NCBI GenBank assembly: GCA_002083405.1
Contig: LVWT01000005.1
Span: 1 to 8,510 of the forward strand
DNA from: Nitrospira sp. SG-bin2
GTDB lineage: Bacteria; Nitrospirota; Nitrospiria; Nitrospirales; Nitrospiraceae
Direction: 5' to 3'
Length of the DNA stretch: 8,510 bases
In this document: positions 1-4,982 of the stretch, in pieces
Layout of the letters: each line of letters opens with the position of its first letter
Numbering within the stretch: the first letter of the stretch is position 1
Notes under the pieces: generated by a model
Seen by the model: the letters and a program-made list of their open reading frames with translations, nothing else
Told to the model about the DNA's origin: nothing
Databases searched by the model: none
Translations under genes and position numbers: made by a program

Positions 1-130
1 GAGGAGAAGAGGGTTTGTCAACAGCCTGCTAGTAAGCCCACTATTCACACCCACCATCGTGTTTCCCATGGTCGCAATAGCACTATCGATCTAATCGTTA
101 CAGTCCACTAGCTGCCGTCCTCTCCTGCCC

Positions 131-209
131 CTACCCTCTCTTAGGGATCTTCTCGCGGTGCTTCTTCAAGAGGTCCGGGCAGCCTCCTCGATCATCTCAT
201 TTGTACTGG
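131..209 (-). pseudogene. Decayed 3' tail of an antitoxin-like RHH gene (copy 1)
   Basis: Read on the minus strand, this stretch matches the last ~26 codons of the intact RHH gene at 2288-2515. Both encode N-E-M-I-E-E-A-A-R, then L-L-K-K-(H/Y)-R-E, then a short basic end and TAG at 131-133. A one-base deletion relative to the intact copy, in the R-D-L codons, breaks the frame and gives an early TGA. About two more bases are missing at the upstream end, near 203. Nothing upstream resembles the rest of the RHH domain. It is therefore a gene-tail remnant, not a gene. The stop codon of the neighbouring 101-aa gene lies inside it. Confidence 0.7.
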
Positions 210-502
210 CAGGGGAAGGCATTCCATCGACGCATTTCTCGAACCTTAGAGTATTCTCGAGACGTCAGTATCTCAGCGTTAGATTCTTGCTTGCCGATAA
301 TTGCACGACCGAGTGCGAGCCCTGCTCGATGGGCTTCATCGCTGGTCGATCGCTCATCTCCTAAAACCTCGGTCATTATCGACAGCACCCGATTCCTGAA
401 CGTTTCGACGTCTACCCGTACTCGCCATCGATCCTTTGCATACTTACATGGACTAGACCGAATGCTATAACCCTCATATGTTTCACGCTGTATGGATTCC
501 AT
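197..502 (-). CDS. Small hypothetical protein, 101 aa
   Basis: No function is recognised with confidence. I chose the ATG at 502 because a TGGAG Shine-Dalgarno sits 7 nt upstream; a TTG at 538 would add 12 residues but has no such site. The order of features is an N-terminal Y-E-G-Y-S-I-R strand, a W-R-V-R-V strand, then a helix with E-A-x-x-A-G-x-x-x-G-R-A-I-I-G-K. This resembles small single-domain bacterial proteins of the form 'Y-x-G-Y-x-I ... W ... EA...G...G+xIID', which have no established role (family resemblance from memory). There is no signal peptide or membrane segment, so it is probably cytoplasmic. The last ~25 residues are not part of that pattern, and the stop codon (197-199) lies inside the RHH-tail remnant, so the C-terminus may have been reshaped by the junction. 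Confidence 0.6.
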   Translation of the reverse strand: MESIQRETYEGYSIRSSPCKYAKDRWRVRVDVETFRNRVLSIMTEVLGDERSTSDEAHRAGLALGRAIIGKQESNAEILTSREYSKVREMRRWNAFPCQYK

Positions 503-799
503 TGTGTCGCTCCATTCCCTATTAGGTTTGTAAACCAATGGTTGTCTCTGCTAAATATTCTATCATCCTTCCCCCAGCAGGCTTAATGAAAAATACAGCT
601 ATCTCAGGGTGTTGCACGGGGGCATCTAGACAACTGACCTGCTTATGACCCATCTCCATCCATGCGATCACCTTCGTTGTTCCATCGGTGCGGGATTCCG
701 TCCAGCGATGGCACTGGCTTTCCAGCCGTGGATGGCGCCGGCGGGGCTACCCTTCGACGTTTACGCAACGGGTGAGGCTGCGATCGGAGCAGGGCATTG
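503..799. other. Gene-poor stretch with a duplicated lipoprotein tail
   Basis: No convincing gene lies here. The part nearest the 101-aa gene (about 503-640) is AT-richer and could hold that gene's promoter; a TAGAAT-like -10 occurs on the minus strand near 560, but I see no good -35. The part at 701-746 repeats the coding end of the adjacent lipoprotein gene. On the minus strand, the lipoprotein frame beyond its TAG runs through another stop and then reads G-W-K-A-S-A-I-A-G-R-N-P. Confidence 0.5.
701..746 (-). repeat. Fragmentary second copy of the lipoprotein gene 3' end
   Basis: This 46-bp segment matches 824-869 at an offset of exactly 123 bp (41 codons), with about 36-37 identical bases and a 20-base perfect core around the central CTGGCTTTCCAG. 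On the minus strand it encodes A-I-H-G-W-K-A-S-A-I-A-G-R-N-P, against T-I-R-G-W-K-A-S-A-I-A-G-K-N-P at the end of the lipoprotein gene. It lacks the rest of the gene. It is either a remnant of a tandem duplication or one unit of a dispersed repeat. Confidence 0.65.
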
Positions 800-1186
800 C
801 TATTTCGTTGTCAGCGGATTTTTTCCTGCAATGGCACTGGCTTTCCAGCCGCGGATGGTGCCGACGAGTTCAGTATTGTAGAGGACCTGCACGTCTTTCA
901 GTACGATGGTCGCTGCATCGGTCTGATACTGCTGAGCGGCTTTGGCACGCAACTCCGCATGGTGAATTTCTGGATGTGGAAGGCTCGGGATTGAGAGCGG
1001 CCATTGATTGCATTCTTCGTGGTGTTCCGAGAAATCCATATTGCCGCCACGGCAGGCCACAACCAGGCCAAGCAGGACGGTATCGCTAGTCCAGGTGCCG
1101 GCGGCCGGCAAGAGCAGGGTCGAGTGATTGGCGCAGGCAGTGAGGAGCAGCAGGAGGGAAACACTTGTGAGGAGAGAACGTATCAT
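800..1186 (-). CDS. Putative outer-membrane or periplasmic lipoprotein, 128 aa
   Basis: The start is ATG at 1186 with a CGGAG Shine-Dalgarno 6 nt upstream. The N-terminus is a clear lipoprotein signal: M-I-R-S, a leucine-rich core, and the lipobox L-T-A-C with lipidated Cys18. Residue +2 is Ala, so by the E. coli rule it would go to the outer membrane. After a short linker come Cys45 and Cys59, which could form a disulfide in the periplasm, then a helix (about residues 74-90) and a predicted strand region D-V-Q-V-L-Y-N-T-E-L. The end is G-T-I-R-G-W-K-A-S-A-I-A-G-K. Its start overlaps the stop of the upstream lipoprotein gene by 4 bp (ATGA), so the two are probably translationally coupled. The last ~15 codons have a second copy at 701-746. 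No specific function is recognised. Confidence 0.7.
   Translation of the reverse strand: MIRSLLTSVSLLLLLTACANHSTLLLPAAGTWTSDTVLLGLVVACRGGNMDFSEHHEECNQWPLSIPSLPHPEIHHAELRAKAAQQYQTDAATIVLKDVQVLYNTELVGTIRGWKASAIAGKNPLTTK
824..869 (-). repeat. Lipoprotein gene 3' end, in-gene member of a repeat pair
   Basis: This is the partner of the copy at 701-746. It lies inside the lipoprotein coding region (last ~23 codons, minus strand). The 20-base identical core contains a small inverted repeat, CTGG-cttt-CCAG. Confidence 0.65.
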
Positions 1187-1608
1187 GGTCCACTCCGTTC
1201 TGTGCGCGGCGGGGATACGGTGTCGATACTGCGTTGGCCTGTCTGTGTGCGAGTCCAGGTGCGAGACTTCATGGCGCCGTCGGTGTCGAACAAAACCGTT
1301 AGTCCACGTGACTGCACATCCACACCTTTGCCCGAAGCAGCGACAAACAGCCCGATGATCGGGATAAAGAGGGCCGGGTTACTCTCGGCACGCGCATAGG
1401 TCCATGTCAGCGCGGTGACAGTCTTGCTCTCTTGGACGGTCGTCGTGTGGACGGTGGGCGGACCAAGTTCCTTAAGCAATTCCGCCTGTGTCATGGTAAG
1501 TGGTGGCCAGTCGGCCTCGCGCGTTGCCAGCGATTCATTGCCGACGCTGGCACATGCGGACAACAGGAGCACAAGCAGCAACGGAGCAATGGGAACAACT
1601 TGGCGCAT
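1183..1608 (-). CDS. BamE/SmpA-like lipoprotein, 141 aa
   Basis: The start is ATG at 1608 with an AGGAAGG Shine-Dalgarno about 8 nt upstream. A lipoprotein signal peptide ends in L-S-A-C, giving lipidated Cys19 followed by Ala. The mature part has M-T-Q-A-E-L-L-K-E-L-G-P-P-T (residues 39-52), the usual helix-turn of the SmpA/OmlA (BamE) fold ('...mt..eV...lG.P'). A strand L-T-V-L-F-D-T-D-G follows near residues 103-111, matching the 'v.F+.dG.v' strand of that fold. Members anchor in the outer-membrane inner leaflet; BamE itself supports the beta-barrel assembly machine. This protein is probably not the housekeeping BamE, as it sits in an accessory region beside another orphan lipoprotein. Residues about 79-90 form a hydrophobic loop (P-A-L-F-I-P-I-I-G-L-F-V). 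Its stop overlaps the next start by 4 bp. Confidence 0.7.
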   Translation of the reverse strand: MRQVVPIAPLLLVLLLSACASVGNESLATREADWPPLTMTQAELLKELGPPTVHTTTVQESKTVTALTWTYARAESNPALFIPIIGLFVAASGKGVDVQSRGLTVLFDTDGAMKSRTWTRTQTGQRSIDTVSPPRTERSGP

Positions 1609-1641
1609 TGTTGAGGCCTTCCTCTTCCCGGCCGTCGCCTA

Positions 1642-1718
1642 CTCCGCCCCTTATCTTAGGGCTCATCTCGCGGTACTTCTTCAGGAGGTCTATGGCGAAC
1701 AAATCTTCGCTGGTTCAC
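1642..1718 (-). pseudogene. Decayed 3' tail of an antitoxin-like RHH gene (copy 2)
   Basis: On the minus strand the core at 1652-1692 reads D-L-L-K-K-Y-R-E-M-S-P-K, identical to the end of the intact RHH protein. The segment before it (1693-1718, from GTGAAC) is only loosely similar to the NEMIEEAAR codons. An in-frame TGA lies just upstream of that segment, at about 1717-1719. An extra base after the P-K codons shifts the frame, so the expected TAG (around 1642) is out of phase. It lies in the 197-bp gap between the 128-aa gene and the lipoprotein pair. It has no start, no complete domain and no Shine-Dalgarno. Confidence 0.65.
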
Positions 1719-1805
1719 CGTGACAAGTGTAACCACTGCTATTGATTAAAAGTCGAAGAACCGTAGCGCCCCAGTTTTGAATTGCCTCTGCATGGAGAGT
1801 AGCAC

Positions 1806-2192
1806 TCAATCAATATATTTATACTCTCGACCATTGAGCATCCCACCAGGAGAAATCGATATGCTGAATCGTTTGAATAAGCCATGGAATTCCGTCAGCG
1901 TCATATCGACATCAACGTTCCTTACCTCAAGCGGTTGCCCTCCTGACTCGATTTCTCTCTTCACGCTGTCATGACTGCCAGACACAAGCAAGAAGGTAAC
2001 GGAAACCGGGTCCTTGTGCTTATCGGAAGATTCACCTGCCCACAGGGTTATTCCCACCACGAACTCATCAGGTTTCTTTTTTCCTCTCTCTTCTAGCCAT
2101 TTATTAGGGCCCCCGTTGTCGGCGCGATCAGCGGCCGCAGTGCCCATGAAGTCGCCATACTGAACCGTAGCATCAAACATTTCCGTCGTCAT
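1806..2192 (-). CDS. Conserved-looking orphan protein, 128 aa
   Basis: This is a convincing gene. The start is ATG at 2192 with a strong GGGAGG Shine-Dalgarno 7 nt upstream, and a good promoter candidate lies at 2244-2272. The product is soluble and acidic, with no signal peptide or membrane segment. Visible blocks are M-F-D-A-T-V-Q-Y-G-D-F near the N-terminus, then G-T-A-A-A-D-R-A-D-N. The middle holds a hydrophobic strand, D-E-F-V-V-G-I-T-L, and D-P-V-S-V-T-F-L-L-V. The C-terminus is L-F-K-R-F-S-I-S-I-S followed by G-M-L-N-G-R-E-Y. The alternation of strands suggests a small mainly-beta or alpha/beta fold. I believe similar proteins exist elsewhere in bacteria but know of no assigned function. 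The gene and its flanks are AT-richer than the housekeeping half, in keeping with an accessory origin. Confidence 0.7.
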   Translation of the reverse strand: MTTEMFDATVQYGDFMGTAAADRADNGGPNKWLEERGKKKPDEFVVGITLWAGESSDKHKDPVSVTFLLVSGSHDSVKREIESGGQPLEVRNVDVDMTLTEFHGLFKRFSISISPGGMLNGREYKYID

Positions 2193-2243
2193 TGTGAATC
2201 CTCCCTCAAGTAGGCACTGCTATGATCCGCGTGATCGTGTTCA

Positions 2244-2272
2244 TTTATAACCACTTGCTTGTCAGCTATCAC
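2244..2272 (-). promoter_or_regulatory. Candidate sigma-70 promoter for the 128-aa orphan gene
   Basis: On the minus strand, GTGATA (-35, 2272-2267, 4 of 6 consensus bases) and TATAAA (-10, 2249-2244, 5 of 6) are separated by 17 nt. Transcription would start near 2237, about 45 nt before the ATG at 2192. The leader contains a paired GATC motif (2225-2237), seen by eye and not tested. Confidence 0.45.
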
Positions 2273-2287
2273 ATAGCCACCGCTTCC

Positions 2288-2515
2288 CTACCCCGGTCCT
2301 TTCTTGGGGCTCATTTCTCGGTACTTCTTCAAGAGATCTCGGGCGGCCTCTTCGATCATTTCATTCACGTAGCGATCTTGATCAAGCGCTAGGTGCTGGA
2401 CTTCGAGCATCAACCCTCTAATTCCCGGCGGCAATCGGCAGGCGGTTGATCGACTTGATGCCCCGACAGAATCACCACGGTTGAAACCGGATTCTGCAAC
2501 CTCGGCGCAACCCAT
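2288..2515 (-). CDS. Antitoxin-like ribbon-helix-helix protein, 75 aa
   Basis: The C-terminal half (about residues 28-67) fits a ribbon-helix-helix DNA-binding domain of the antitoxin-like kind. There is a short strand ending R-L-P-P, then a helix G-L-M-L-E-V-Q-H-L-A-L-D-Q-D-R. Next come the turn and second helix V-N-E-M-I-E-E-A-A-R-D-L-L-K-K-Y, and a basic tail K-K-G-P-G. Such proteins bind operator DNA as dimers and often act as antitoxins or autoregulators. The N-terminal ~25 residues (from the ATG at 2515) look unstructured, and no Shine-Dalgarno precedes that ATG. The true start may therefore differ, or the 5' end may itself be damaged. No toxin gene is adjacent: the next gene downstream is the unrelated 128-aa orphan. 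Tails of the same gene recur at 131-209 and 1642-1718. Confidence 0.55.
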   Translation of the reverse strand: MGCAEVAESGFNRGDSVGASSRSTACRLPPGIRGLMLEVQHLALDQDRYVNEMIEEAARDLLKKYREMSPKKGPG

Positions 2516-2581
2516 CGTCTTGGTCCAATACCCAACCTCAGATGATCAGCTCAACTATTCAGCAGTTACGAGAAGAAGGTA

Positions 2582-2659
2582 TGGGGTGGATGACGGGTTT
2601 CGAACCCGCGACCTCCGGATCCACAATCCGGCGCTCTAACCAACTGAGCTACACCCACC
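2582..2659 (-). tRNA. tRNA-His (GTG)
   Basis: On the minus strand a full cloverleaf can be drawn. The acceptor stem G-T-G-G-G-T-G pairs with C-A-T-C-C-A-C (one G-T pair). The D arm is GCTC-AGTTGGTTA-GAGC. The anticodon arm is CCGGA-TTGTGGA-TCCGG with anticodon GTG. The T arm is GCGGG-TTCGAAA-CCCGT. The extra 5' G (position -1, base 2659) opposite C73 is the histidine identity element. CCA is encoded at 2584-2582. The gene lies between pyrF and the accessory region, on the same strand as both. Confidence 0.95.
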
Positions 2660-2686
2660 ATGTGCAAGAGCAAGTGAAGAAGGGGG

Positions 2687-2716
2687 ATCTTAACAAAGGG
2701 GGGCTCACTGCCGCAA
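2687..2716 (-). promoter_or_regulatory. Possible promoter of tRNA-His
   Basis: On the minus strand, TTGCGG (2716-2711) and TAAGAT (2692-2687, 4 of 6 consensus bases) are 18 nt apart. They lie about 27 nt before the mature tRNA 5' end, a plausible distance for a short leader. The -35 match is weak. Confidence 0.3.
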
Positions 2717-2733
2717 CCAATGGCCTCGCGAAA

Positions 2734-2764
2734 CGTGAAACGTACATCGCCAATCGTGAAACGT
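2734..2764. repeat. CGTGAAACGT direct repeat, 21-bp period
   Basis: The decamer CGTGAAACGT occurs at 2734-2743 and again at 2755-2764. The starts are 21 bp apart, two helical turns, and part of the motif recurs at 2762. The repeat lies in the gap between pyrF and tRNA-His, downstream of the pyrF stop and upstream of the candidate tRNA promoter. It could bind a regulator or be a short intergenic repeat. I see no protein-coding sense in it. Confidence 0.5.
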
Positions 2765-2804
2765 GAATGGTTGCAGCCTGACCTTCTTCTGCGAATAACG
2801 TTTC

Positions 2805-3518
2805 CTATCCTCTTGCATCAAAGGCCGTTTGCATCTCGGCCACAATGGCAGCAGCGGCAGCGGCGGGATCGGCTGCATCACGGATCGGCCGACCAACGAC
2901 CAAATAATCGGCCCCGGCGGCGATCGTCTGTGTCGGGGTGGTTGCCCTTGCATGATCGTCGACTCCCTTGCCGGCAGGTCTGACCCCTGGCGTCACAATC
3001 AAGAAGCGAGGCCCGACCTTCTGCCGGATGGCCTCCGGCTCTTCACCGGATGCGACGACTCCGTCGCATCCGACCTCCGACGCAAGCAGCGCCCTGGCCG
3101 CCACCAGATCCTGGACGGTCCGCTGAATGCCCATATCACGCAAATCTTGGCCGTCGAAATTTGTGAGTACCGTTACAGCCAGCAGCTTGAGCGACGATCC
3201 CTCCCTGCCCTGCACCGCTGCCTTGAGCGCCTTCCGATTGGCATGGACCGTGAGAAAATCGACACCCATCGCAGCCACCCGCGCCGTCGCGCGGCGAACG
3301 GTTTCCTCGATGTCGAGGAACTTCAGATCGAGAAACACCCGCATCCCCCGCTCGACCACCCGCTTCACCATGTCCGGTCCCGCCGCGGTATAGAGCTCCA
3401 GCCCGACCTTGACAAAGGAAACCTGGCCCTGGAGGAGGTCCAACAGCCGCTCCGCCTCCTCGGCAGACGGCACGTCCAGCGCAAAGATCAAGCGGTCACG
3501 CGCCACTAGTTTTGACAT
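2805..3518 (-). CDS. pyrF: Orotidine 5'-phosphate decarboxylase
   Basis: The product converts OMP to UMP and CO2, the last step of de novo pyrimidine synthesis, in the cytoplasm. The start is ATG at 3518 with AGGAGA at 3530-3525 upstream; the longer frame reaching 3605 would run into the rpsT start and is not needed. At 237 aa it has the usual length. Catalytic and binding motifs of the TIM barrel are all visible: F-A-L-D (Asp15), V-K-V-G (Lys37), the D-x-K-x-x-D signature (Asp64, Lys66, Asp69), then V-T-P-G-V-R-P and the phosphate-binding V-V-G-R-P-I (Arg210). In the signature the sequence is DLKFLDIEETV, where most relatives have His before the second Asp and Pro-x-Thr after Ile. The catalytic residues themselves are kept. 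It diverges from rpsT across 86 bp and stands alone on its strand before tRNA-His. I see no terminator after it. Confidence 0.95.
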   Translation of the reverse strand: MSKLVARDRLIFALDVPSAEEAERLLDLLQGQVSFVKVGLELYTAAGPDMVKRVVERGMRVFLDLKFLDIEETVRRATARVAAMGVDFLTVHANRKALKAAVQGREGSSLKLLAVTVLTNFDGQDLRDMGIQRTVQDLVAARALLASEVGCDGVVASGEEPEAIRQKVGPRFLIVTPGVRPAGKGVDDHARATTPTQTIAAGADYLVVGRPIRDAADPAAAAAAIVAEMQTAFDARG

Positions 3519-3547
3519 AACGTATCTCCTGTTCCAGGCCCTGATCC

Positions 3548-3575
3548 TTGACGATTCACAAGCCCCTATGATACA
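3548..3575 (+). promoter_or_regulatory. Candidate promoter for rpsT
   Basis: TTGACG (3548-3553, 5 of 6) is followed after 16 nt by GATACA (3570-3575), within TATGATACA. This is the only reasonable sigma-70-like arrangement in the 86-bp gap upstream of rpsT. The leader would be about 25 nt. Confidence 0.35.
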
Positions 3576-3604
3576 AGACACCTTTCCTTCTGGAGGAATA
3601 AACA

Positions 3605-3883
3605 ATGCCTGTGATTCACAAATCTACGATTCGAAGCGCCCGCCAAGCCGAACATCGGCGTGAACGGAACCGTTCGACCATGAACACCGTAAAGACGGTG
3701 GTAAAAAAAGTCCAGTCTGCCGTGGCTGAGAAAAAGACGGATGACGCCAAGACGTTCTTGCGCGAAGCCGTGTCTGCGATCGGGAAAGCCGTGACGAAAG
3801 GCGCGCTCAAGCGCAACACCGCATCCCGCCGCATTTCTCGGCTGACACTGCATGTCAACGGCCTGTCTGCTTCCCGCTCCTGA
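3605..3883 (+). CDS. rpsT: 30S ribosomal protein S20
   Basis: S20 is a small, very basic primary binder of 16S rRNA in 30S assembly. The start is ATG at 3605 with GGAGGA at 3592-3597. At 92 aa it has the normal length. The N-terminus M-P-V-I-H-K-S-T-I-R-S-A-R-Q is rich in Lys and Arg, as in the family. The S20 helical bundle follows, with alternating basic and Ala-rich helices and the conserved 'K-G-A-L-K-R-N-T-A-S-R-R-I-S-R-L' block near residues 66-81. It is the only plus-strand gene in the window, diverges from pyrF and converges on holA. Its last 29 bp are also the antisense of the holA 3' end. No T-tracted terminator follows; only short GC hairpins are visible (3886-3911), inside the holA coding region. 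Confidence 0.95.
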   Translation: MPVIHKSTIRSARQAEHRRERNRSTMNTVKTVVKKVQSAVAEKKTDDAKTFLREAVSAIGKAVTKGALKRNTASRRISRLTLHVNGLSASRS

Positions 3884-4964
3884 TCGTCCGCACATTCGAC
3901 AGCGTGCGGGATGTGCCCCGCTCCGCCGGAACGGGGGGACGGGACGGTGGATCGCTCGCCGGCTTCTTCCCAGATTCGCACAGACTCAACAGCAGCCGCT
4001 CCATCACGATCTTGGGGCGGCTGTTGGTACCGCCTTTGAGTTTGCCGTCGGCCTCGAGAAACAGGCGGGACGCCGCGTGCAGTTGCGCATCCGAAAACCT
4101 GTTCAAAAACTGCCCGACTTTCATCGGATCCATCCGTAAGGCCCTGGCTGCCTCTCCTTCGCGGCCACCGGTAGCCAACGACTCTTTGACCTTCCAAAGA
4201 CGGCGATACTGCCAGGCCAGCGAGCCCAGAATACGCAACGGAGCTTCGCCCGCTTCCAGATTGCGCGCCAGAATTGACAGGACCTTCCCGCGATCGCCGA
4301 GGGCGATCGCGAGCGTCAGATCGAATACCGAGGCCCCAGGCTCAATGCCTCGAAGGACGTGTACGTCGGCGGCGGTCGCCGCGCGGCCCGGCGGCACATA
4401 GGAGGCCAGCTTCTCCAATTCTCGGCGCAGTCCGTGGAGCGATCCCCCGGCGGTTTCTCTCAACGCATGGCCGGCCTGCTCCTCCAGCCTGATCCCCGCT
4501 TTCCCTGCCTCACGCGCGATCCAGGGAATCAGCTGTGCCTCTCGCAGTGGCGCACAGTCGATCATCACGGCTGCGCGGCCCAGCGCCTGAGAGAACTTCA
4601 ACCGGCCATCCAGTTTCTGACTCAGAAATACCAGAGTCGTCGTCTCCACCGGATCCTTCAGGTAATCAAGCAGGGCTTCGGCTTCTTTGGCAGAAAGTTT
4701 CTCCGCTCCCTTCACGACCACCAACCGGCGCTCCGCGAAGGCCGGCATTTGCGAAGCGCAGCTTCGGATATCTTCCCCGCTCGCTTCATCGCCATAGAAC
4801 AGATCGTAGTTGAACTCGCCGCCCTCTCCAAGCACCAGGGTCTTGAATACCACCAGCGCATGATCCCTGAGCAGATCTTCCTCTCCCACAACGAGGTACA
4901 GCGGCCCGGGGGGCTTCTCTTTCAATGTGGATTCAAGTTGATAGGGGTTCAGCGTGATAGCCAT
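3855..4964 (-). CDS. holA: DNA polymerase III subunit delta
   Basis: HolA is the clamp-loader 'wrench' that opens the beta sliding clamp, and it works with DnaX and HolB. I chose the ATG at 4964 (369 aa). A TTG at 4982, abutting the lptE stop, would add six residues; neither has a strong Shine-Dalgarno. Early residues G-P-L-Y-L-V-V-G-E-E-D (about 20-30) form the typical first strand and loop of domain I. The middle has L-I-P-W-I-A-R-E-A-G and L-R-R-E-L-E-K-L-A-S-Y. The C-terminal collar domain has G-A-S-V-F-D-L-T-L-A-I and I-L-G-S-L-A-W-Q-Y-R-R-L. The last ~40 residues (330-369) are a Pro/Ser/Arg-rich tail beyond the usual ~340-aa length, and its final nine codons lie antisense to the end of rpsT. 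It follows lptE by 18 nt and is probably cotranscribed with leuS-lptE. Confidence 0.93.
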   Translation of the reverse strand: MAITLNPYQLESTLKEKPPGPLYLVVGEEDLLRDHALVVFKTLVLGEGGEFNYDLFYGDEASGEDIRSCASQMPAFAERRLVVVKGAEKLSAKEAEALLDYLKDPVETTTLVFLSQKLDGRLKFSQALGRAAVMIDCAPLREAQLIPWIAREAGKAGIRLEEQAGHALRETAGGSLHGLRRELEKLASYVPPGRAATAADVHVLRGIEPGASVFDLTLAIALGDRGKVLSILARNLEAGEAPLRILGSLAWQYRRLWKVKESLATGGREGEAARALRMDPMKVGQFLNRFSDAQLHAASRLFLEADGKLKGGTNSRPKIVMERLLLSLCESGKKPASDPPSRPPVPAERGTSRTLSNVRTIRSGKQTGR

Positions 4965-4982
4965 GACGATCGCTCGATTCAA

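Noticed and set aside
1..69. Minus-strand frame from ATG at 69 open to the left edge (M-G-N-T-M-V-G-V-N-S...)
   Set aside because: Only 23 codons are visible, there is no good Shine-Dalgarno, and the sequence is not recognisable. It could be the start of a gene outside the window but cannot be supported.
645..1089. Plus-strand frames with repeated M-A-L-A-F-Q-P-W/R-M
   Set aside because: These are antisense to the lipoprotein gene and its duplicated tail. The repetition reflects the DNA repeat, and there are no ribosome sites.
1004..1745. Plus-strand frames opposite the lipoprotein pair
   Set aside because: The minus strand has signal peptides, lipoboxes, Shine-Dalgarno sites and an ATGA overlap; the plus frames have none of these.
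1725..2225. ATAGCAGTG..TAC..TTG seen on the minus strand at both ~1742-1725 and ~2222-2206
   Set aside because: The match is short and gapped. It might extend the RHH-tail repeat story but could be chance.
2542..2766. Plus-strand frame reading G-W-M-T-G-F-E-P-A-T-S-G-S
   Set aside because: It is the well-known false protein produced by reading across a tRNA gene in antisense.
3519..3605. 29-codon N-terminal extension of pyrF
   Set aside because: It would cover the divergent promoter region and touch the rpsT start. The ATG at 3518 has a good Shine-Dalgarno, and PyrF length is normal from there.
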